Positions 17,475 to 27,194 are shown, counted from the first letter of the stretch. The stretch: DNA of 64,000 nt from MM2 sp035460165 (GCA_035460165.1 DATHWW010000006.1:19195-83194); one strand, 5' to 3'. Translations and numbers: made by a program. Notes: generated by a model from the sequence alone, not told the origin.

Positions 17475-17909
17475 TTAGCTGTGGATGTAGCTTTCCAACT
17501 GCTGGATCAGGAACTGCTGGTATTCGATCGTGGCCTTGACCAGGTCGCCGATGGAAAGCACGCCAATGACCTTGCCTTCCTCCAGTACCGGTAAGTGACG
17601 AATGCGCTTGTCGCTGACCAGATTCAGGCATTCTTCGACCGTCTGGCACGGATTGACGGTGATCAGCAAGGAACCCGGCGTCATGATCTCCTTGATCGGC
17701 GTGTCCTTCGACGATTTGCCTTTGAGTACGACGTTGCGCGCGTAGTCGCGCTCGGAAAAAATGCCGACCAGGCGGTCGTCGTCCATGACGAGAAGGGCGC
17801 CGATATGGTTTTCGGCCATGGTGACCAAGGCTTCGTACACCGTTGCATCGGATGAAACCGACAGGGTGGGGCCGCCCTTGGCGTCCAGCAGTTGCCGCAC
17901 GGTTTTCAT
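17475..17909 (-). CDS. Stand-alone CBS-domain pair protein
   Basis: A 144-residue protein made of two CBS domains. The first contains VYEALVTMAENHIGALLVMD and FSERDYARNVV; the second contains VEECLNLVSDKRIRHLPVLE and GVLSIGDLVKATI. CBS pairs bind adenine nucleotides such as AMP, ATP or SAM and act as energy sensors. No catalytic domain is attached, so the partner is unknown. It is convergent with the GIY-YIG gene. Confidence 0.88.
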   Translation of the reverse strand: MKTVRQLLDAKGGPTLSVSSDATVYEALVTMAENHIGALLVMDDDRLVGIFSERDYARNVVLKGKSSKDTPIKEIMTPGSLLITVNPCQTVEECLNLVSDKRIRHLPVLEEGKVIGVLSIGDLVKATIEYQQFLIQQLESYIHS

Positions 17910-18067
17910 GATTTCTCCTCAGTGCTGGTTATGCATTGTTTGTGAAAGTATTACTCCTTTTAAGAGAAATGCAAACAGGCACGATATGACTTTTCCGCAA
18001 GTATGTCGGCAGCCATGAATATAATGATGCTCCCGACATTGCTATCACCCTTTTCTCAGTTACTCCA

Positions 18068-18985
18068 ATGAAAATATTCGCTTCTCAACAAGTTCGCGCG
18101 TTTGCCGCGCTCATGGTGCTCGCCCTGGTCTGGGGCTATAACTGGGTAGTTATGAAAGTCGCGTTGGAATATTCGACGGCATCGCAATTTGCCGCGATGC
18201 GGACGTTTGGCGGTGGATTGTTTCTATTAATGCTGCTGGCGGGGATGCGCAAGCCGCTTAAGCCGCGCGAAGTACCGAGCACCATCGTACTGGGTTTGCT
18301 GCAGACGACCGGCTTCACGGGTTTTATCATTTGGGCGCTGGTGCAGGGCGCGGCCGGGAAAACATCGGTGCTGTCTTTCACCATGCCTTTCTGGGTGTTG
18401 CTGCTCGCCTGGCCGGTGTTGGGCGAGCGTATCCGGGGCATGCAATGGTTTGCTGTGCTGTTGGCCCTGACCGGTCTGGTTTTCATATTGCAACCCTGGC
18501 ATTTGCACGGCAGTCTGATGAGCATGGGGTTGGCGGTAATGGCGGGGATCAGTTGGGCGCTGTCCGTGATTTTCCACAAGAAGCTGATTCAACGCGTTCC
18601 CGATCTTGATCTGCTTTCGTTTACCGCCTGGCAAATGCTGTTTGGCTCTATTCCTATTGTGCTGTTCGCACTGGGCGATATCGGCAAACCTATCGATTGG
18701 AATTCCACCTATCTCGGGGCTGTCGTTTTTAGCGTGCTGCTGGCGAATGCGCTTGGCTGGATGGCTTGGCTCTATGCGTTGCAGCGGTTGCCGGCTGGAG
18801 TAGCGAGCATGACCTCGATGCTGATCCCGGTGATTGCGGTGCTGTCCGCCTGGCTGCAATTGGGCGAGCGCCCGACACCGGTGGAGGCCCTGGGCATGGC
18901 ACTGATTATTGGTGCGCTGATCGTGATTTCGTGGATCAGCATCCGGCGCCATCTGCAAGTGGATGCGGCCATGGGCCAGGATTAG
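18068..18985 (+). CDS. EamA/DMT-family membrane exporter
   Basis: A 305-residue protein with about ten hydrophobic segments in two EamA repeats. The first opens with LVWGYNWVVMKVALEY; the second contains GISWALSVIFHKKL and ends in ALGMALIIGALIVISW. Family members export amino acids, metabolites or toxic compounds. The substrate cannot be inferred. The start ATG at 18068 is the only one giving the complete first helix. It is transcribed alone, 51 bases before yebC. Confidence 0.88.
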   Translation: MKIFASQQVRAFAALMVLALVWGYNWVVMKVALEYSTASQFAAMRTFGGGLFLLMLLAGMRKPLKPREVPSTIVLGLLQTTGFTGFIIWALVQGAAGKTSVLSFTMPFWVLLLAWPVLGERIRGMQWFAVLLALTGLVFILQPWHLHGSLMSMGLAVMAGISWALSVIFHKKLIQRVPDLDLLSFTAWQMLFGSIPIVLFALGDIGKPIDWNSTYLGAVVFSVLLANALGWMAWLYALQRLPAGVASMTSMLIPVIAVLSAWLQLGERPTPVEALGMALIIGALIVISWISIRRHLQVDAAMGQD

Positions 18986-19036
18986 CGTATGGTAGAATTC
19001 GGCTGATTTTCAGGTAATTATTGAGGGTTTTGAAAA

Positions 19037-19762
19037 ATGGCAGGGCATAGCAAATGGGCCAATATTCAGCATCGTAAGGGCCGTCAGGACGCCAAGCGCG
19101 GGAAGATATTCACCCGCTTGATCAAGGAAATCACCGTGGCCGCCAAGCTGGGCGGCGGCGATCCGGCGATCAATCCGCGGTTGCGCATGGCCATCGACAA
19201 GGCCAAGGCTGAATCCATGCCCAAGGATAATATCGAGAACGCGGTCAAGCGCGGCTCGGGCCAGCTTGAAGGCGTCAACTACGAAGAACTCCGTTATGAA
19301 GGCTACGGGATTAATGGCGCTGCGGTCATGGTCGATTGCATGACCGACAACAAGACCCGTACCGTGGCCGATGTGCGCCATGCATTCAGCAAGTACGGCG
19401 GCAATCTCGGTACCGACGGCTCGGTCGCATTCATGTTCAAGCACTGCGGCACCTTGCTGTTTGCGCCCGGTTCGGACGAGGACAAAATCATGGAAGCCGC
19501 GCTGGAAGCCGGTGCAGATGATGTCATTACCAATGACGATGGCAGTATAGAAGTCATCACCGCACCGAACGATTTTGACGCGGTAAAGGCAGCGCTGGAA
19601 ACGGCTGGCCTCAAGGCGGAAATGGCGGAGGTGACCATGAAGGCGGGCACTGAAACCGTGCTGACCGGCGACGATGCGGTGCGGATGCAGAAATTGCTGG
19701 ACGCGCTGGATGACCTCGACGACGTGCAGGAAGTTTATACCTCCGCGCTGATCGAAGAATAA
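19037..19762 (+). CDS. yebC: YebC/PmpR-family regulator
   Basis: A 241-residue cytoplasmic protein of the highly conserved YebC family. It opens with MAGHSKWANIQHRKGRQDAK and continues with the acidic central and C-terminal domains. Members are described as transcriptional regulators, and some as translation factors for polyproline stretches. Its place directly ahead of ruvC is the standard yebC-ruvC-ruvA-ruvB order. Confidence 0.95.
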   Translation: MAGHSKWANIQHRKGRQDAKRGKIFTRLIKEITVAAKLGGGDPAINPRLRMAIDKAKAESMPKDNIENAVKRGSGQLEGVNYEELRYEGYGINGAAVMVDCMTDNKTRTVADVRHAFSKYGGNLGTDGSVAFMFKHCGTLLFAPGSDEDKIMEAALEAGADDVITNDDGSIEVITAPNDFDAVKAALETAGLKAEMAEVTMKAGTETVLTGDDAVRMQKLLDALDDLDDVQEVYTSALIEE

Positions 19763-19829
19763 ACAACACACGCCGGCATGCCGGCGCTGCCGCGCGGAAA
19801 GCAGGCCCGCTTGGGACGGAAAGGCAGGG

Positions 19830-20351
19830 ATGCGCATACTAGGGATAGATCCGGGCCTGCAGATCACAGGCTTCGGCGTCATCGAAAAAACGGGCGAAAA
19901 GCTGGCCTACATTGCCAGTGGCACTATCAAGACTGGTTCGGGCGGCGAATTGCCGGGCCGGCTCAAGGTCATACTGGACGGCCTGGCTGAAGTTATTGCT
20001 ACCTATCAACCCGAGCAGGTCGCTATCGAAAAAGTATTCGTCAATGTAAACCCGCAATCGACCTTGCTGCTGGGGCAGGCGCGCGGTGCGGCAATTTCCG
20101 CTGCGGTGCTGCGCGATCTCCCGGTCGCGGAATATACGGCGTTGCAGGTGAAGCAATCCGTCGTCGGCAACGGGCATGCGGCCAAGGAGCAGGTGCAGGA
20201 AATGGTCAAGCGGCTGCTGAAACTGCCGGCGATTCCAAAGCCGGATTCGGCCGATGCACTGGCCTGTGCGATATGCCATGCGCATGGTGGGCAAGGGCTG
20301 GGCAAGTTGGCGACAGCGGGATTCAGAGTGAAAGGCGGGAGGCTGGTGTGA
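19830..20351 (+). CDS. ruvC: Holliday-junction resolvase RuvC
   Basis: A 173-residue endonuclease that cuts Holliday junctions together with RuvAB. The catalytic acidic residues appear in RILGIDPG, in VAIEKVFVN and near the C-terminus in KPDSADALACAICHAH. The stop overlaps the ruvA GTG start (GTGA), so translation is coupled. Confidence 0.96.
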   Translation: MRILGIDPGLQITGFGVIEKTGEKLAYIASGTIKTGSGGELPGRLKVILDGLAEVIATYQPEQVAIEKVFVNVNPQSTLLLGQARGAAISAAVLRDLPVAEYTALQVKQSVVGNGHAAKEQVQEMVKRLLKLPAIPKPDSADALACAICHAHGGQGLGKLATAGFRVKGGRLV

Positions 20352-20932
20352 TTGGACGTCTGACGGGCGTGTTGCTGGAAAAAAATCCTCCCCAGGTACT
20401 GGTGGATGTGAGCGGGGTCGGCTACGAGGTCGAAGTGCCGATGAGCACTTTTTACAATTTGCCGCAGACCGGCGAGCGCGTCACCTTGCATACGCAGTTT
20501 ATCGTGCGCGAAGACGCGCAGTTGCTGTACGGCTTTGCCACCGACCGCGAGCGCGCGACTTTTCGCCAATTGCTCAAGGTGAACGGCATCGGCGCCAAAT
20601 CCGCGCTTGGCATACTCTCCGGCTTATCGGTGGAGGATCTGGCCCAGGCGATTACCTTGCAGGAGCCCAGCCTGCTGACGCGCATTCCCGGCATCGGCAA
20701 GAAAACTGCCGAACGCTTGTTGCTGGAGCTGAAAGACAAGCTCGGTTTTGAGGCGACCTTACCGTCTGCCGGCGGCGCTTCGGCTTCGAATGGCGGCCAT
20801 GACACCTTGAATGCGCTGCTTGCTCTCGGTTATAACGAGCGCGAAGCGCTGGCTGCCGTGAAACAGCTTCCGGCCGACATCTCGGTGTCGGATGGCATCC
20901 GTCAGGCATTGAAAACCCTGTCCCGGGCCTAG
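20348..20932 (+). CDS. ruvA: Holliday-junction branch-migration protein RuvA
   Basis: A 194-residue junction-binding subunit. The N-terminal OB fold begins MIGRLTGVLLEKNPP. Helix-hairpin-helix motifs follow (VNGIGAKSALGILSG and IPGIGKKTAERLLLELKDK). A C-terminal domain that contacts RuvB ends the protein. The start is a GTG overlapping the ruvC stop; the longer upstream frame is only ruvC sequence. Length fits the family. Confidence 0.95.
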   Translation: MIGRLTGVLLEKNPPQVLVDVSGVGYEVEVPMSTFYNLPQTGERVTLHTQFIVREDAQLLYGFATDRERATFRQLLKVNGIGAKSALGILSGLSVEDLAQAITLQEPSLLTRIPGIGKKTAERLLLELKDKLGFEATLPSAGGASASNGGHDTLNALLALGYNEREALAAVKQLPADISVSDGIRQALKTLSRA

Positions 20933-20935
20933 CGC

Positions 20936-21991
20936 ATGATCAATACCGGCCAACTTGCTCGCATCGCCCTGGTCATTTTCCTGATCGTCGGCGGCTTCCT
21001 TGTGCTGGAACCTTTCATGACCGCGATTTTGTTCGCGGCGGTTATCTGCGTCTCCACCTGGTCGTTCTACCATGGCCTGTGGTTGCGATTAGGGCGCAGG
21101 GATGTTCTCGCGGCTGCCGTGATGACCTTGCTGCTCCTGGTGGCGCTGATCGTGCCGATGGCTTATCTGGCCGCGAATCTGGCCGATTCGGCAACGGCCT
21201 TGTTTGAGCATTTGCGGCCGAAGTTCGAGCATCCGAACCCGTTTGCTCCGGAATGGCTGCGAAATCTGCCTTTGGTCGGCGAATCGCTCGGCAGTTTCTG
21301 GCAGAGGATGGCAACCAGCCAGGGCGAATTTATCCGCTGGCTAGGCCAGTACAAGGACCCCGCGCGCGAGCTCGCCCTGCGCGGTGCTCAAGGTATCGGC
21401 GCTGGCTTGCTGCAGTTGGTATTGGTCGTCGTGGTCGCATTCTTTTTCTATCGCGACGGCACGAAGCTAGCAGAAAACCTGATCATCATTGCTCGTAAAC
21501 TGGGCGAAGAGCTGGGCGTGAAAATGCTGGACTTATCATGCGGCACCGTCAAGGCAGTGATGCTGGGCATCTTCGGCACGGCTGTGGCGCAGTCGGCCGT
21601 CGCTTGGCTAGGGTTCATGATCGCCGGAGCTCCGGCGCCATTGCTGCTGGCAACGGCTACTTTTTTCCTGTCCATGATCCCGGTTGGACCGCCGCTGATA
21701 TGGGGCGGCGCGGCGTTGTGGCTGTTTAATCAGGGCGAGCCTGGCTGGGCGATTTTCCTGATCGTCTATGGCGTATTAGCAATTAGCAGCGTGGACAACA
21801 TCGTCAAGCCTATCCTGATCAGCCATTCGGCAAAGTTGCCTTTGCTGCTCATTATTCTGGGGATTCTGGGCGGAGCCATTGCGTTCGGCCTGATCGGTAT
21901 TTTCCTGGGGCCGACGCTGCTCGCACTGGGATTGAAGCTGGTGGAGCATTGGATTGCATCCAAGAAGCAACAAATAGTGGAAGCGCCATGA
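20936..21991 (+). CDS. AI-2E-family transporter (PerM/YhhT-like)
   Basis: A 351-residue membrane protein with about eight hydrophobic segments and the conserved pattern around FFFYRDGTKLAEN and GPPLIWGGAALWLF. The family contains the autoinducer-2 exporter TqsA, but many members have other or unknown substrates. It is inserted between ruvA and ruvB, starting 3 bases after ruvA and overlapping ruvB by 4, so it is part of the same transcript. Confidence 0.88.
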   Translation: MINTGQLARIALVIFLIVGGFLVLEPFMTAILFAAVICVSTWSFYHGLWLRLGRRDVLAAAVMTLLLLVALIVPMAYLAANLADSATALFEHLRPKFEHPNPFAPEWLRNLPLVGESLGSFWQRMATSQGEFIRWLGQYKDPARELALRGAQGIGAGLLQLVLVVVVAFFFYRDGTKLAENLIIIARKLGEELGVKMLDLSCGTVKAVMLGIFGTAVAQSAVAWLGFMIAGAPAPLLLATATFFLSMIPVGPPLIWGGAALWLFNQGEPGWAIFLIVYGVLAISSVDNIVKPILISHSAKLPLLLIILGILGGAIAFGLIGIFLGPTLLALGLKLVEHWIASKKQQIVEAP

Positions 21992-23022
21992 TAGAAACCG
22001 ACCGTCTAATTGCCGCCGAACCCATGGGTCGGGAAGAAGAGGCGCTGGAGCGTGCGCTGCGCCCCAAGGTGCTGGATGAATATATCGGCCAGGAGAAGGC
22101 GCGCGGCCAGCTGGAAATTTTCATCAATGCCGCGCGTGGGCGCTCCGAAGCGCTTGATCATGTGCTGCTGTTCGGTCCGCCGGGGCTGGGCAAGACGACG
22201 CTCGCGCATATTGTTGCCCGCGAGATGGGCGTCAATATGCGCCAGACTTCCGGTCCGGTGCTCGAGCGTGCCGGCGACCTTGCCGCGCTGCTGACCAACC
22301 TGGAACCGAACGACGTCCTGTTTATCGACGAAATCCACCGTCTGTCGCCGGTTGTTGAGGAAATTTTGTATCCGGCGATGGAGGATTACCGACTCGACAT
22401 CATGATAGGCGAGGGGCCTTCCGCTCGCTCGGTGCGGCTCGATCTGCCGCCGTTCACGCTGGTCGGGGCCACGACGCGTGCGGGCATGCTGACCAATCCG
22501 CTGCGCGACCGCTTCGGCATTGTGGCGCGGCTTGAGTTTTATACGCCGGAAGAGTTGGGGCGTATCGTCCACCGCTCCGCGGGACTGCTCGAGGTTTCGA
22601 TGGAAGAAGCAGGGGCGCTGGAAATCGCGCGTCGCTCGCGCGGCACGCCGCGTATCGCCAACCGCCTGCTGCGCCGCGTGCGCGATTATGCGCAGGTGAA
22701 AGGAGATGGCGTGGTTTCCGCAGACATTGCCGATGCCGCGCTCAAGATGCTCGATGTCGACAAGCTGGGTTTTGACGTCATGGATAGAAAGCTGCTGCTG
22801 GCGGTGCTGGAGAAATTCGGCGGCGGCCCGGTCGGGCTGGATAATCTCGCCGCCGCCATCGGCGAGGAACGCGACACCATCGAGGACGTGCTGGAACCCT
22901 ATATGATCCAGCAGGGCTACCTGATGCGCACGCCGCGCGGCCGAATTGCGACGCAGCTCGCCTATCAGCATTTTGGATTGGCGATACCTTCTCACCTGGG
23001 TGGTCGGCTGTTCGATGAATAA
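21988..23022 (+). CDS. ruvB: Holliday-junction branch-migration ATPase RuvB
   Basis: A 344-residue AAA+ motor. Walker A is GPPGLGKTTLAH, Walker B is DVLFIDEIHRLSP, sensor I is TLVGATTRAG and the arginine finger region follows in NPLRDRFGI. A winged-helix DNA-binding domain ends the protein. The ATG at 21988 overlaps the preceding stop (ATGATAG); the earlier in-frame start at 21949 lies in the transporter gene. Confidence 0.97.
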   Translation: MIETDRLIAAEPMGREEEALERALRPKVLDEYIGQEKARGQLEIFINAARGRSEALDHVLLFGPPGLGKTTLAHIVAREMGVNMRQTSGPVLERAGDLAALLTNLEPNDVLFIDEIHRLSPVVEEILYPAMEDYRLDIMIGEGPSARSVRLDLPPFTLVGATTRAGMLTNPLRDRFGIVARLEFYTPEELGRIVHRSAGLLEVSMEEAGALEIARRSRGTPRIANRLLRRVRDYAQVKGDGVVSADIADAALKMLDVDKLGFDVMDRKLLLAVLEKFGGGPVGLDNLAAAIGEERDTIEDVLEPYMIQQGYLMRTPRGRIATQLAYQHFGLAIPSHLGGRLFDE

Positions 23023-23410
23023 ATTCGTCTGGCCGGTGCGTGTCTATTACGAGGACACCGACGGCGGCGGCGTGGTTTATCATGCCAATTACCTCAAATT
23101 CATGGAGCGCGCGCGCACCGAGTGGTTGCGTAGCCTGGGTTTCGACCAGACAGCGCTGCGTGATGATCCAGGTGTCCTATTTGTCGTGCGCGAAGTCCGT
23201 TTAAAATATAGGAAGCCCGCTTGTTTCAACGATGCGTTGAGTGTCGTGACAGAACTGTCGAGCTCCGGGCGCAGTCTGTTGGAATTTGGGCAGACAATAT
23301 TGCGCGATGAGGAAATCCTGACCGAAGCCAGGGTGGAAGTTGTTTGTGTGGACGCGGAGCGGTTCAAACCGGTAGCGATTCCTCCGGCCATCCGAGAAAA
23401 ATTAGTATGA
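23015..23410 (+). CDS. ybgC: Acyl-CoA thioesterase YbgC (Tol-Pal associated)
   Basis: A 131-residue hotdog-fold thioesterase. The catalytic Asp lies in YYEDTDGGGVVYHANYLKFM near residue 15. It hydrolyses short-chain or ACP-bound acyl thioesters and is the standard first gene of the tol-pal cluster. The start overlaps the ruvB end by 8 bases. Confidence 0.93.
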   Translation: MNKFVWPVRVYYEDTDGGGVVYHANYLKFMERARTEWLRSLGFDQTALRDDPGVLFVVREVRLKYRKPACFNDALSVVTELSSSGRSLLEFGQTILRDEEILTEARVEVVCVDAERFKPVAIPPAIREKLV

Positions 23411-23432
23411 ACAAACCCAAAACGGAGTTCCA

Positions 23433-24107
23433 ATGAATCTATCCCATGATATGTCGCTGATTAGTCTCGTTACCGGGGCGACGATCCCAGTGCAGATCGT
23501 GATGGCTTTGCTGCTGCTGGCCTCGCTGGTCTCATGGTGGTACATCTTCCTGAAAATGTTCACGATCAAGCGTGCCGCTGACGAAGCTGATACGTTCGAA
23601 CGCGCTTTCTGGAGTGGCGGCGATCTCAACAAGCTGTACGAAGGCGTTTCCACCGGTCGCCGGCGAGCACGCGGCATGGCCAGTATTTTCGAGGCGGGCT
23701 TCAAGGAGTATGCACGCCACAAACGCCAGGGCGGCATGGAAGTCAGCGACATCATGGAAGGCTCGCGCCGAGCGATGCGCGCCGCGTTCAATCGCGAGAT
23801 GGATGACCTGGATGCGCATCTTCCCTTCCTCGCTTCGGTCGGTTCGGTTACACCATACGTGGGCCTGCTCGGCACGGTGTGGGGCATCATGAATTCCTTC
23901 CGGGGCCTCGCCAATGTAGCGCAAGCCACGTTGGCGCACGTGGCGCCGGGTATTTCCGAAGCGCTGATCGCAACCGCGATGGGGCTCTTCGCGGCTATCC
24001 CCGCGGTGATTGCCTATAATCGCTTTGCCGCCAATGTTGACCGGTTGGCCGTGCGCTACGAAAGCTTTATCGAAGAATTCTCCAACATCCTGCAGAGGAA
24101 AGCCTGA
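23433..24107 (+). CDS. tolQ: Tol-Pal system protein TolQ
   Basis: A 224-residue inner-membrane protein with three transmembrane helices: one near residues 15-40, then two in the conserved C-terminal half (VGLLGTVWGIMNSF and MGLFAAIPAVIAYN). With TolR it forms the proton-driven motor of the Tol system, which pulls the outer membrane inward at division. It follows ybgC by 22 bases. Confidence 0.96.
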   Translation: MNLSHDMSLISLVTGATIPVQIVMALLLLASLVSWWYIFLKMFTIKRAADEADTFERAFWSGGDLNKLYEGVSTGRRRARGMASIFEAGFKEYARHKRQGGMEVSDIMEGSRRAMRAAFNREMDDLDAHLPFLASVGSVTPYVGLLGTVWGIMNSFRGLANVAQATLAHVAPGISEALIATAMGLFAAIPAVIAYNRFAANVDRLAVRYESFIEEFSNILQRKA

Positions 24108-24508
24108 TGGCACGCGGAAGACGCTCCCGCCGCCTGATGAATCAGATCAACGTCGTGCCCTACATCGACGTGACGCTGGTGCTGTTGATCATTTTCATGA
24201 TCACCGCGCCGATGACTAACCCTGGTGTGGTGGAGCTGCCGCAGGTCGGGCAGGCGTTGAAGCAGACCGCCTCGCCGCTGGTGGTGACGCTTAAGGCCAA
24301 CAAGTCGCTGGAACTTGATGGCAAGCCGATGGAACGGGGCGAAATGCTGCTGGTTATTCGTCAGAAAACCGAAGGCAAGCCGGAGCAATCCGTGGTGATC
24401 GCAGCCGATAAAAGCGTGCGATACGAGGATGTCGTCAGCGTCATGGACCTGCTGAAGCAGAACAAGGTGGAAAAGGTCGGGTTGCTGCTGAAACCAGCCC
24501 CGGGCTAA
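24107..24508 (+). CDS. tolR: Tol-Pal system protein TolR
   Basis: A 133-residue ExbD/TolR protein. After a basic N-terminus, NVVPYIDVTLVLLIIFMI carries the membrane Asp that moves protons. A periplasmic domain follows. It overlaps tolQ by one base (TGATG). Confidence 0.95.
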   Translation: MARGRRSRRLMNQINVVPYIDVTLVLLIIFMITAPMTNPGVVELPQVGQALKQTASPLVVTLKANKSLELDGKPMERGEMLLVIRQKTEGKPEQSVVIAADKSVRYEDVVSVMDLLKQNKVEKVGLLLKPAPG

Positions 24509-24517
24509 TCAACGGCA

Positions 24518-25297
24518 ATGATACGCAAGCACGAAAATTCGCAGGCTTTCAAGGCCGGGGTTCTGGCTTTGGTAGTCCACCTGATGTTTTTCCTGATCCT
24601 GGTGGTGAGCTTCGACTGGAAAAGCGAAGCGCCATTACAGGTGACCGAGGTGGAATTGTGGGACAGCCTGCCTACACCCAAGGTCACGCCGCCACCGCCT
24701 GCACCCGAACCTCCCAAGGTGGAGCCGACGGTCGAACCGACGCCTGAGCCCCCGCCGCCGCCGCCCGAGCCTAAGGCCGAAATCGTGGTGAAGGAAAAGC
24801 CGAAGCCCGAACCCAAGCCTAAGCCTGAGAAGAAAAAAGAAGAGCCGCCCAAGCCCGATCCAGCGATCAAGAAAAAGGCCGAAGAGAAAAAGCGGCAGGA
24901 AGAGCTGCGTAAACTGCAAGAGGAAATGCTCAAGGACGACCTCGCTCAGGATGCACTCAATGAAGAGGCGCAGCGATTGGAGGCTGCTCGCAATGCAAGG
25001 GCGTCTGCGGCGTCCAGCGGGGTGGTGGATGAGTATCGTGCGAGGATCAAAAACAAGATCTACAGTTGGATGAACCGCCAATCTTGCGGAAACGCCGTGC
25101 CGGAATACAGCATCTCCGTGATGCCTACCGGGCAGGTCGCCGGTATGCCAAAGTTAGTGAAAAGCAGCGGAATTCCCGCTTGTGACGATGCGGCACTGCG
25201 CGCGATTATGCAGGCGCAACCGCTGCCTTTGCCACCCGATCCCGAACTTTTCGCGAATTTCCGGGACTTACGAATACCATTCAAGCCCGAGCAATGA
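24518..25297 (+). CDS. tolA: Tol-Pal system protein TolA
   Basis: A 259-residue protein with one N-terminal membrane helix (ALVVHLMFFLILVVSF). A proline/glutamate/lysine-rich spacer covers about residues 50-130, followed by a charged helical segment. The C-terminal TonB-like domain contains YSISVMPTGQVAGMPKLVKSSG and CDDAALRAI. TolA spans the periplasm and contacts TolB and Pal. The helical domain is much shorter than in E. coli (421 residues), as is common in betaproteobacteria. Confidence 0.93.
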   Translation: MIRKHENSQAFKAGVLALVVHLMFFLILVVSFDWKSEAPLQVTEVELWDSLPTPKVTPPPPAPEPPKVEPTVEPTPEPPPPPPEPKAEIVVKEKPKPEPKPKPEKKKEEPPKPDPAIKKKAEEKKRQEELRKLQEEMLKDDLAQDALNEEAQRLEAARNARASAASSGVVDEYRARIKNKIYSWMNRQSCGNAVPEYSISVMPTGQVAGMPKLVKSSGIPACDDAALRAIMQAQPLPLPPDPELFANFRDLRIPFKPEQ

Positions 25298-25335
25298 TCG
25301 GGCGCCAATAACAACTTTTATTTTATAATTTGCCT

Positions 25336-26613
25336 ATGCCACGCTATCTATTCATTATTTTCTTCTGGTTGCTTGCGATGGTTCCACCTGCCGCGCAGGC
25401 TGAACTTACCATCGAAATCGTTGGCGGTGCTTCGCAGCAAATCCCAATTGCCATTGTTCCTTTCTCCCGTCCGGGTCAAACCGATGAGCTTACGCCAGTC
25501 ATCGGGGCAGATCTACGCCGCAGCGGGCTGTTCCGTACTCTGGAGACGCGAGGCGTGGCCAGTCAGCCGCACGATCTGCCCGAAGTGCAATACGCCGACT
25601 GGTCGGCCCTGCAGGCGCAAGCGCTGGTTATCGGCAAGATAGAGCCGCTGGCCGGCGGCAAGCTTAAGGTTTCTTTCCGTTTGCTGGATGTTGTCAAGCA
25701 AACGCCGCTTGCCGGGTTGGAATACGAGATCACGCCTGCCCAGATGCGCGGAACGGCACACAAGATTGCCGACGTCATATATGAGAAGCTGACTGGCGAG
25801 CGCGGCGTATTCGCGACACGGATCTCTTACGTAACCAAGACCGCCAACAAACGCTTTGTACTACAGGTGGCCGATTCGGACGGCGCCAATCCGCAAACCG
25901 TGCTTTCCTCGAAAGAGCCGATCATCTCGCCGACTTGGTCGCCGGATGGCACCAAGCTGGCATATGTTTCCTTTGAGAAGAAAAAACCCATTATTTATGT
26001 ACAGTCGCTGACCACCGGCCAGCGCTCGGTGCTTGCCAACTACAAGGGCAACAATAGCGCACCGGCGTGGTCGCCGGATGGCTCCAGGCTGGCTATCGTG
26101 CTGACTTACGGCGCAAATTCGCAGATTTATCTGATCAACGCGGACGGCACCGGCCTGAAGCAGCTATCTCGCAGTCGAGGCATTGATACCGAGCCGGTCT
26201 GGGCGCCGGACGGAAAATGGATATATTTCACCTCTGATCGCGGCGGCAGCCCGCAAATCTACAAAATGTCGACATTAGGCGGCGAAGCGCAGCGCGTTAC
26301 TTTCGAAGGCAGCTATAATGTCAGTCCTTACCTTTCCTCGGATGGCAAGCTGCTCACGTATGTGCGGCGCGAGAGTGGAAAGTTTCGCATAACGCAGCAG
26401 GACCTCACCAACGGACAGGTGCAGATCCTGAGCGACACCGCACAAGACGAATCGCCAAGTTACGCTCCGAATGGACGCCAGATTCTGTACGCTACCAATA
26501 TGGGTGGTAAAGGCGTGCTGTCGGTTGTTTCTTCGGATGGCCGTTCCAAGCAACGCTTGAGCGAAACGGGTGGCGATGTGCGTGAGCCATCTTGGGGGCC
26601 GTGGGTAAATTAA
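25336..26613 (+). CDS. tolB: Tol-Pal system beta-propeller protein TolB
   Basis: A 425-residue periplasmic protein. The signal peptide (YLFIIFFWLLAMVPPAAQA) is followed by the N-terminal TolB domain and a six-bladed WD40-like propeller. The propeller repeats are visible as SPTWSPDGTKLAYVS, APAWSPDGSRLAIVL and EPVWAPDGKWIYFTS. It switches between TolA and Pal. I start at the ATG at 25336; the upstream codon is TTG. Confidence 0.96.
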   Translation: MPRYLFIIFFWLLAMVPPAAQAELTIEIVGGASQQIPIAIVPFSRPGQTDELTPVIGADLRRSGLFRTLETRGVASQPHDLPEVQYADWSALQAQALVIGKIEPLAGGKLKVSFRLLDVVKQTPLAGLEYEITPAQMRGTAHKIADVIYEKLTGERGVFATRISYVTKTANKRFVLQVADSDGANPQTVLSSKEPIISPTWSPDGTKLAYVSFEKKKPIIYVQSLTTGQRSVLANYKGNNSAPAWSPDGSRLAIVLTYGANSQIYLINADGTGLKQLSRSRGIDTEPVWAPDGKWIYFTSDRGGSPQIYKMSTLGGEAQRVTFEGSYNVSPYLSSDGKLLTYVRRESGKFRITQQDLTNGQVQILSDTAQDESPSYAPNGRQILYATNMGGKGVLSVVSSDGRSKQRLSETGGDVREPSWGPWVN

Positions 26614-26636
26614 TTTTTAAACAGAGGAGAAAAACC

Positions 26637-27194
26637 ATGAACAAGAGTCTGATCGGAGTCATTGCACTGGCGGTATTTTTGACTGCCTGCGCAGGCAAGA
26701 AGGTCAAGGAAGAACCGGCTGCTGCGGTGGAAGAAAAGAGCCCTGCGGCGCAAGTGCAAGCTCCCGCACCGACCACCGGTATGGATGAGTCTGCCAGCAC
26801 TGCTTCGGCGGGTGCATCCGATGCTTCCGGCAATCCGCTGACCGACCCAAACAACATCCTTTCCAAGCGTAGCGTCTATTTCGACTACGACAAGGATGAG
26901 GTGAAGGCTGAGTTCCGTCCGCTGGTCGAGGCGCATGCCAAGTACCTGCAACAGAACTCCAACGCACGCCTGATGATTCAGGGCAACGCCGATGAGCGCG
27001 GCAGCCGTGAGTACAACCTGTCGCTGGGTCAACGCCGTGCCGCTGCGGTCAAGAACGCCATGAACGTCTATGGCGCTTCCGACAATCAGATCGAAACGGT
27101 GAGCTATGGCGAAGAAAAGCAACGTTGCGCTGAAGCTACCGAAGCATGCTGGACTGAAAACCGTCGCGCTGACATCGTTTATTCCGGCGAATAA
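26637..27194 (+). CDS. pal: Peptidoglycan-associated lipoprotein Pal
   Basis: A 185-residue outer-membrane lipoprotein. The lipobox is FLTAC. An alanine/glutamate-rich linker leads to the OmpA-like domain: VYFDYDKDEVKAEFRP, IQGNADERGSREYNLSLGQR and RRADIVY, which bind meso-diaminopimelate of peptidoglycan. A GAGGAG ribosome site precedes the ATG at 26637. Confidence 0.96.
   Translation: MNKSLIGVIALAVFLTACAGKKVKEEPAAAVEEKSPAAQVQAPAPTTGMDESASTASAGASDASGNPLTDPNNILSKRSVYFDYDKDEVKAEFRPLVEAHAKYLQQNSNARLMIQGNADERGSREYNLSLGQRRAAAVKNAMNVYGASDNQIETVSYGEEKQRCAEATEACWTENRRADIVYSGE

Noticed and set aside
24660..24910. Proline/glutamate/lysine-rich repeats in tolA, and similar ones at 60330-60650 in tonB
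   Set aside because: These are the normal periplasm-spanning spacers of TolA and TonB, not DNA repeats or arrays.
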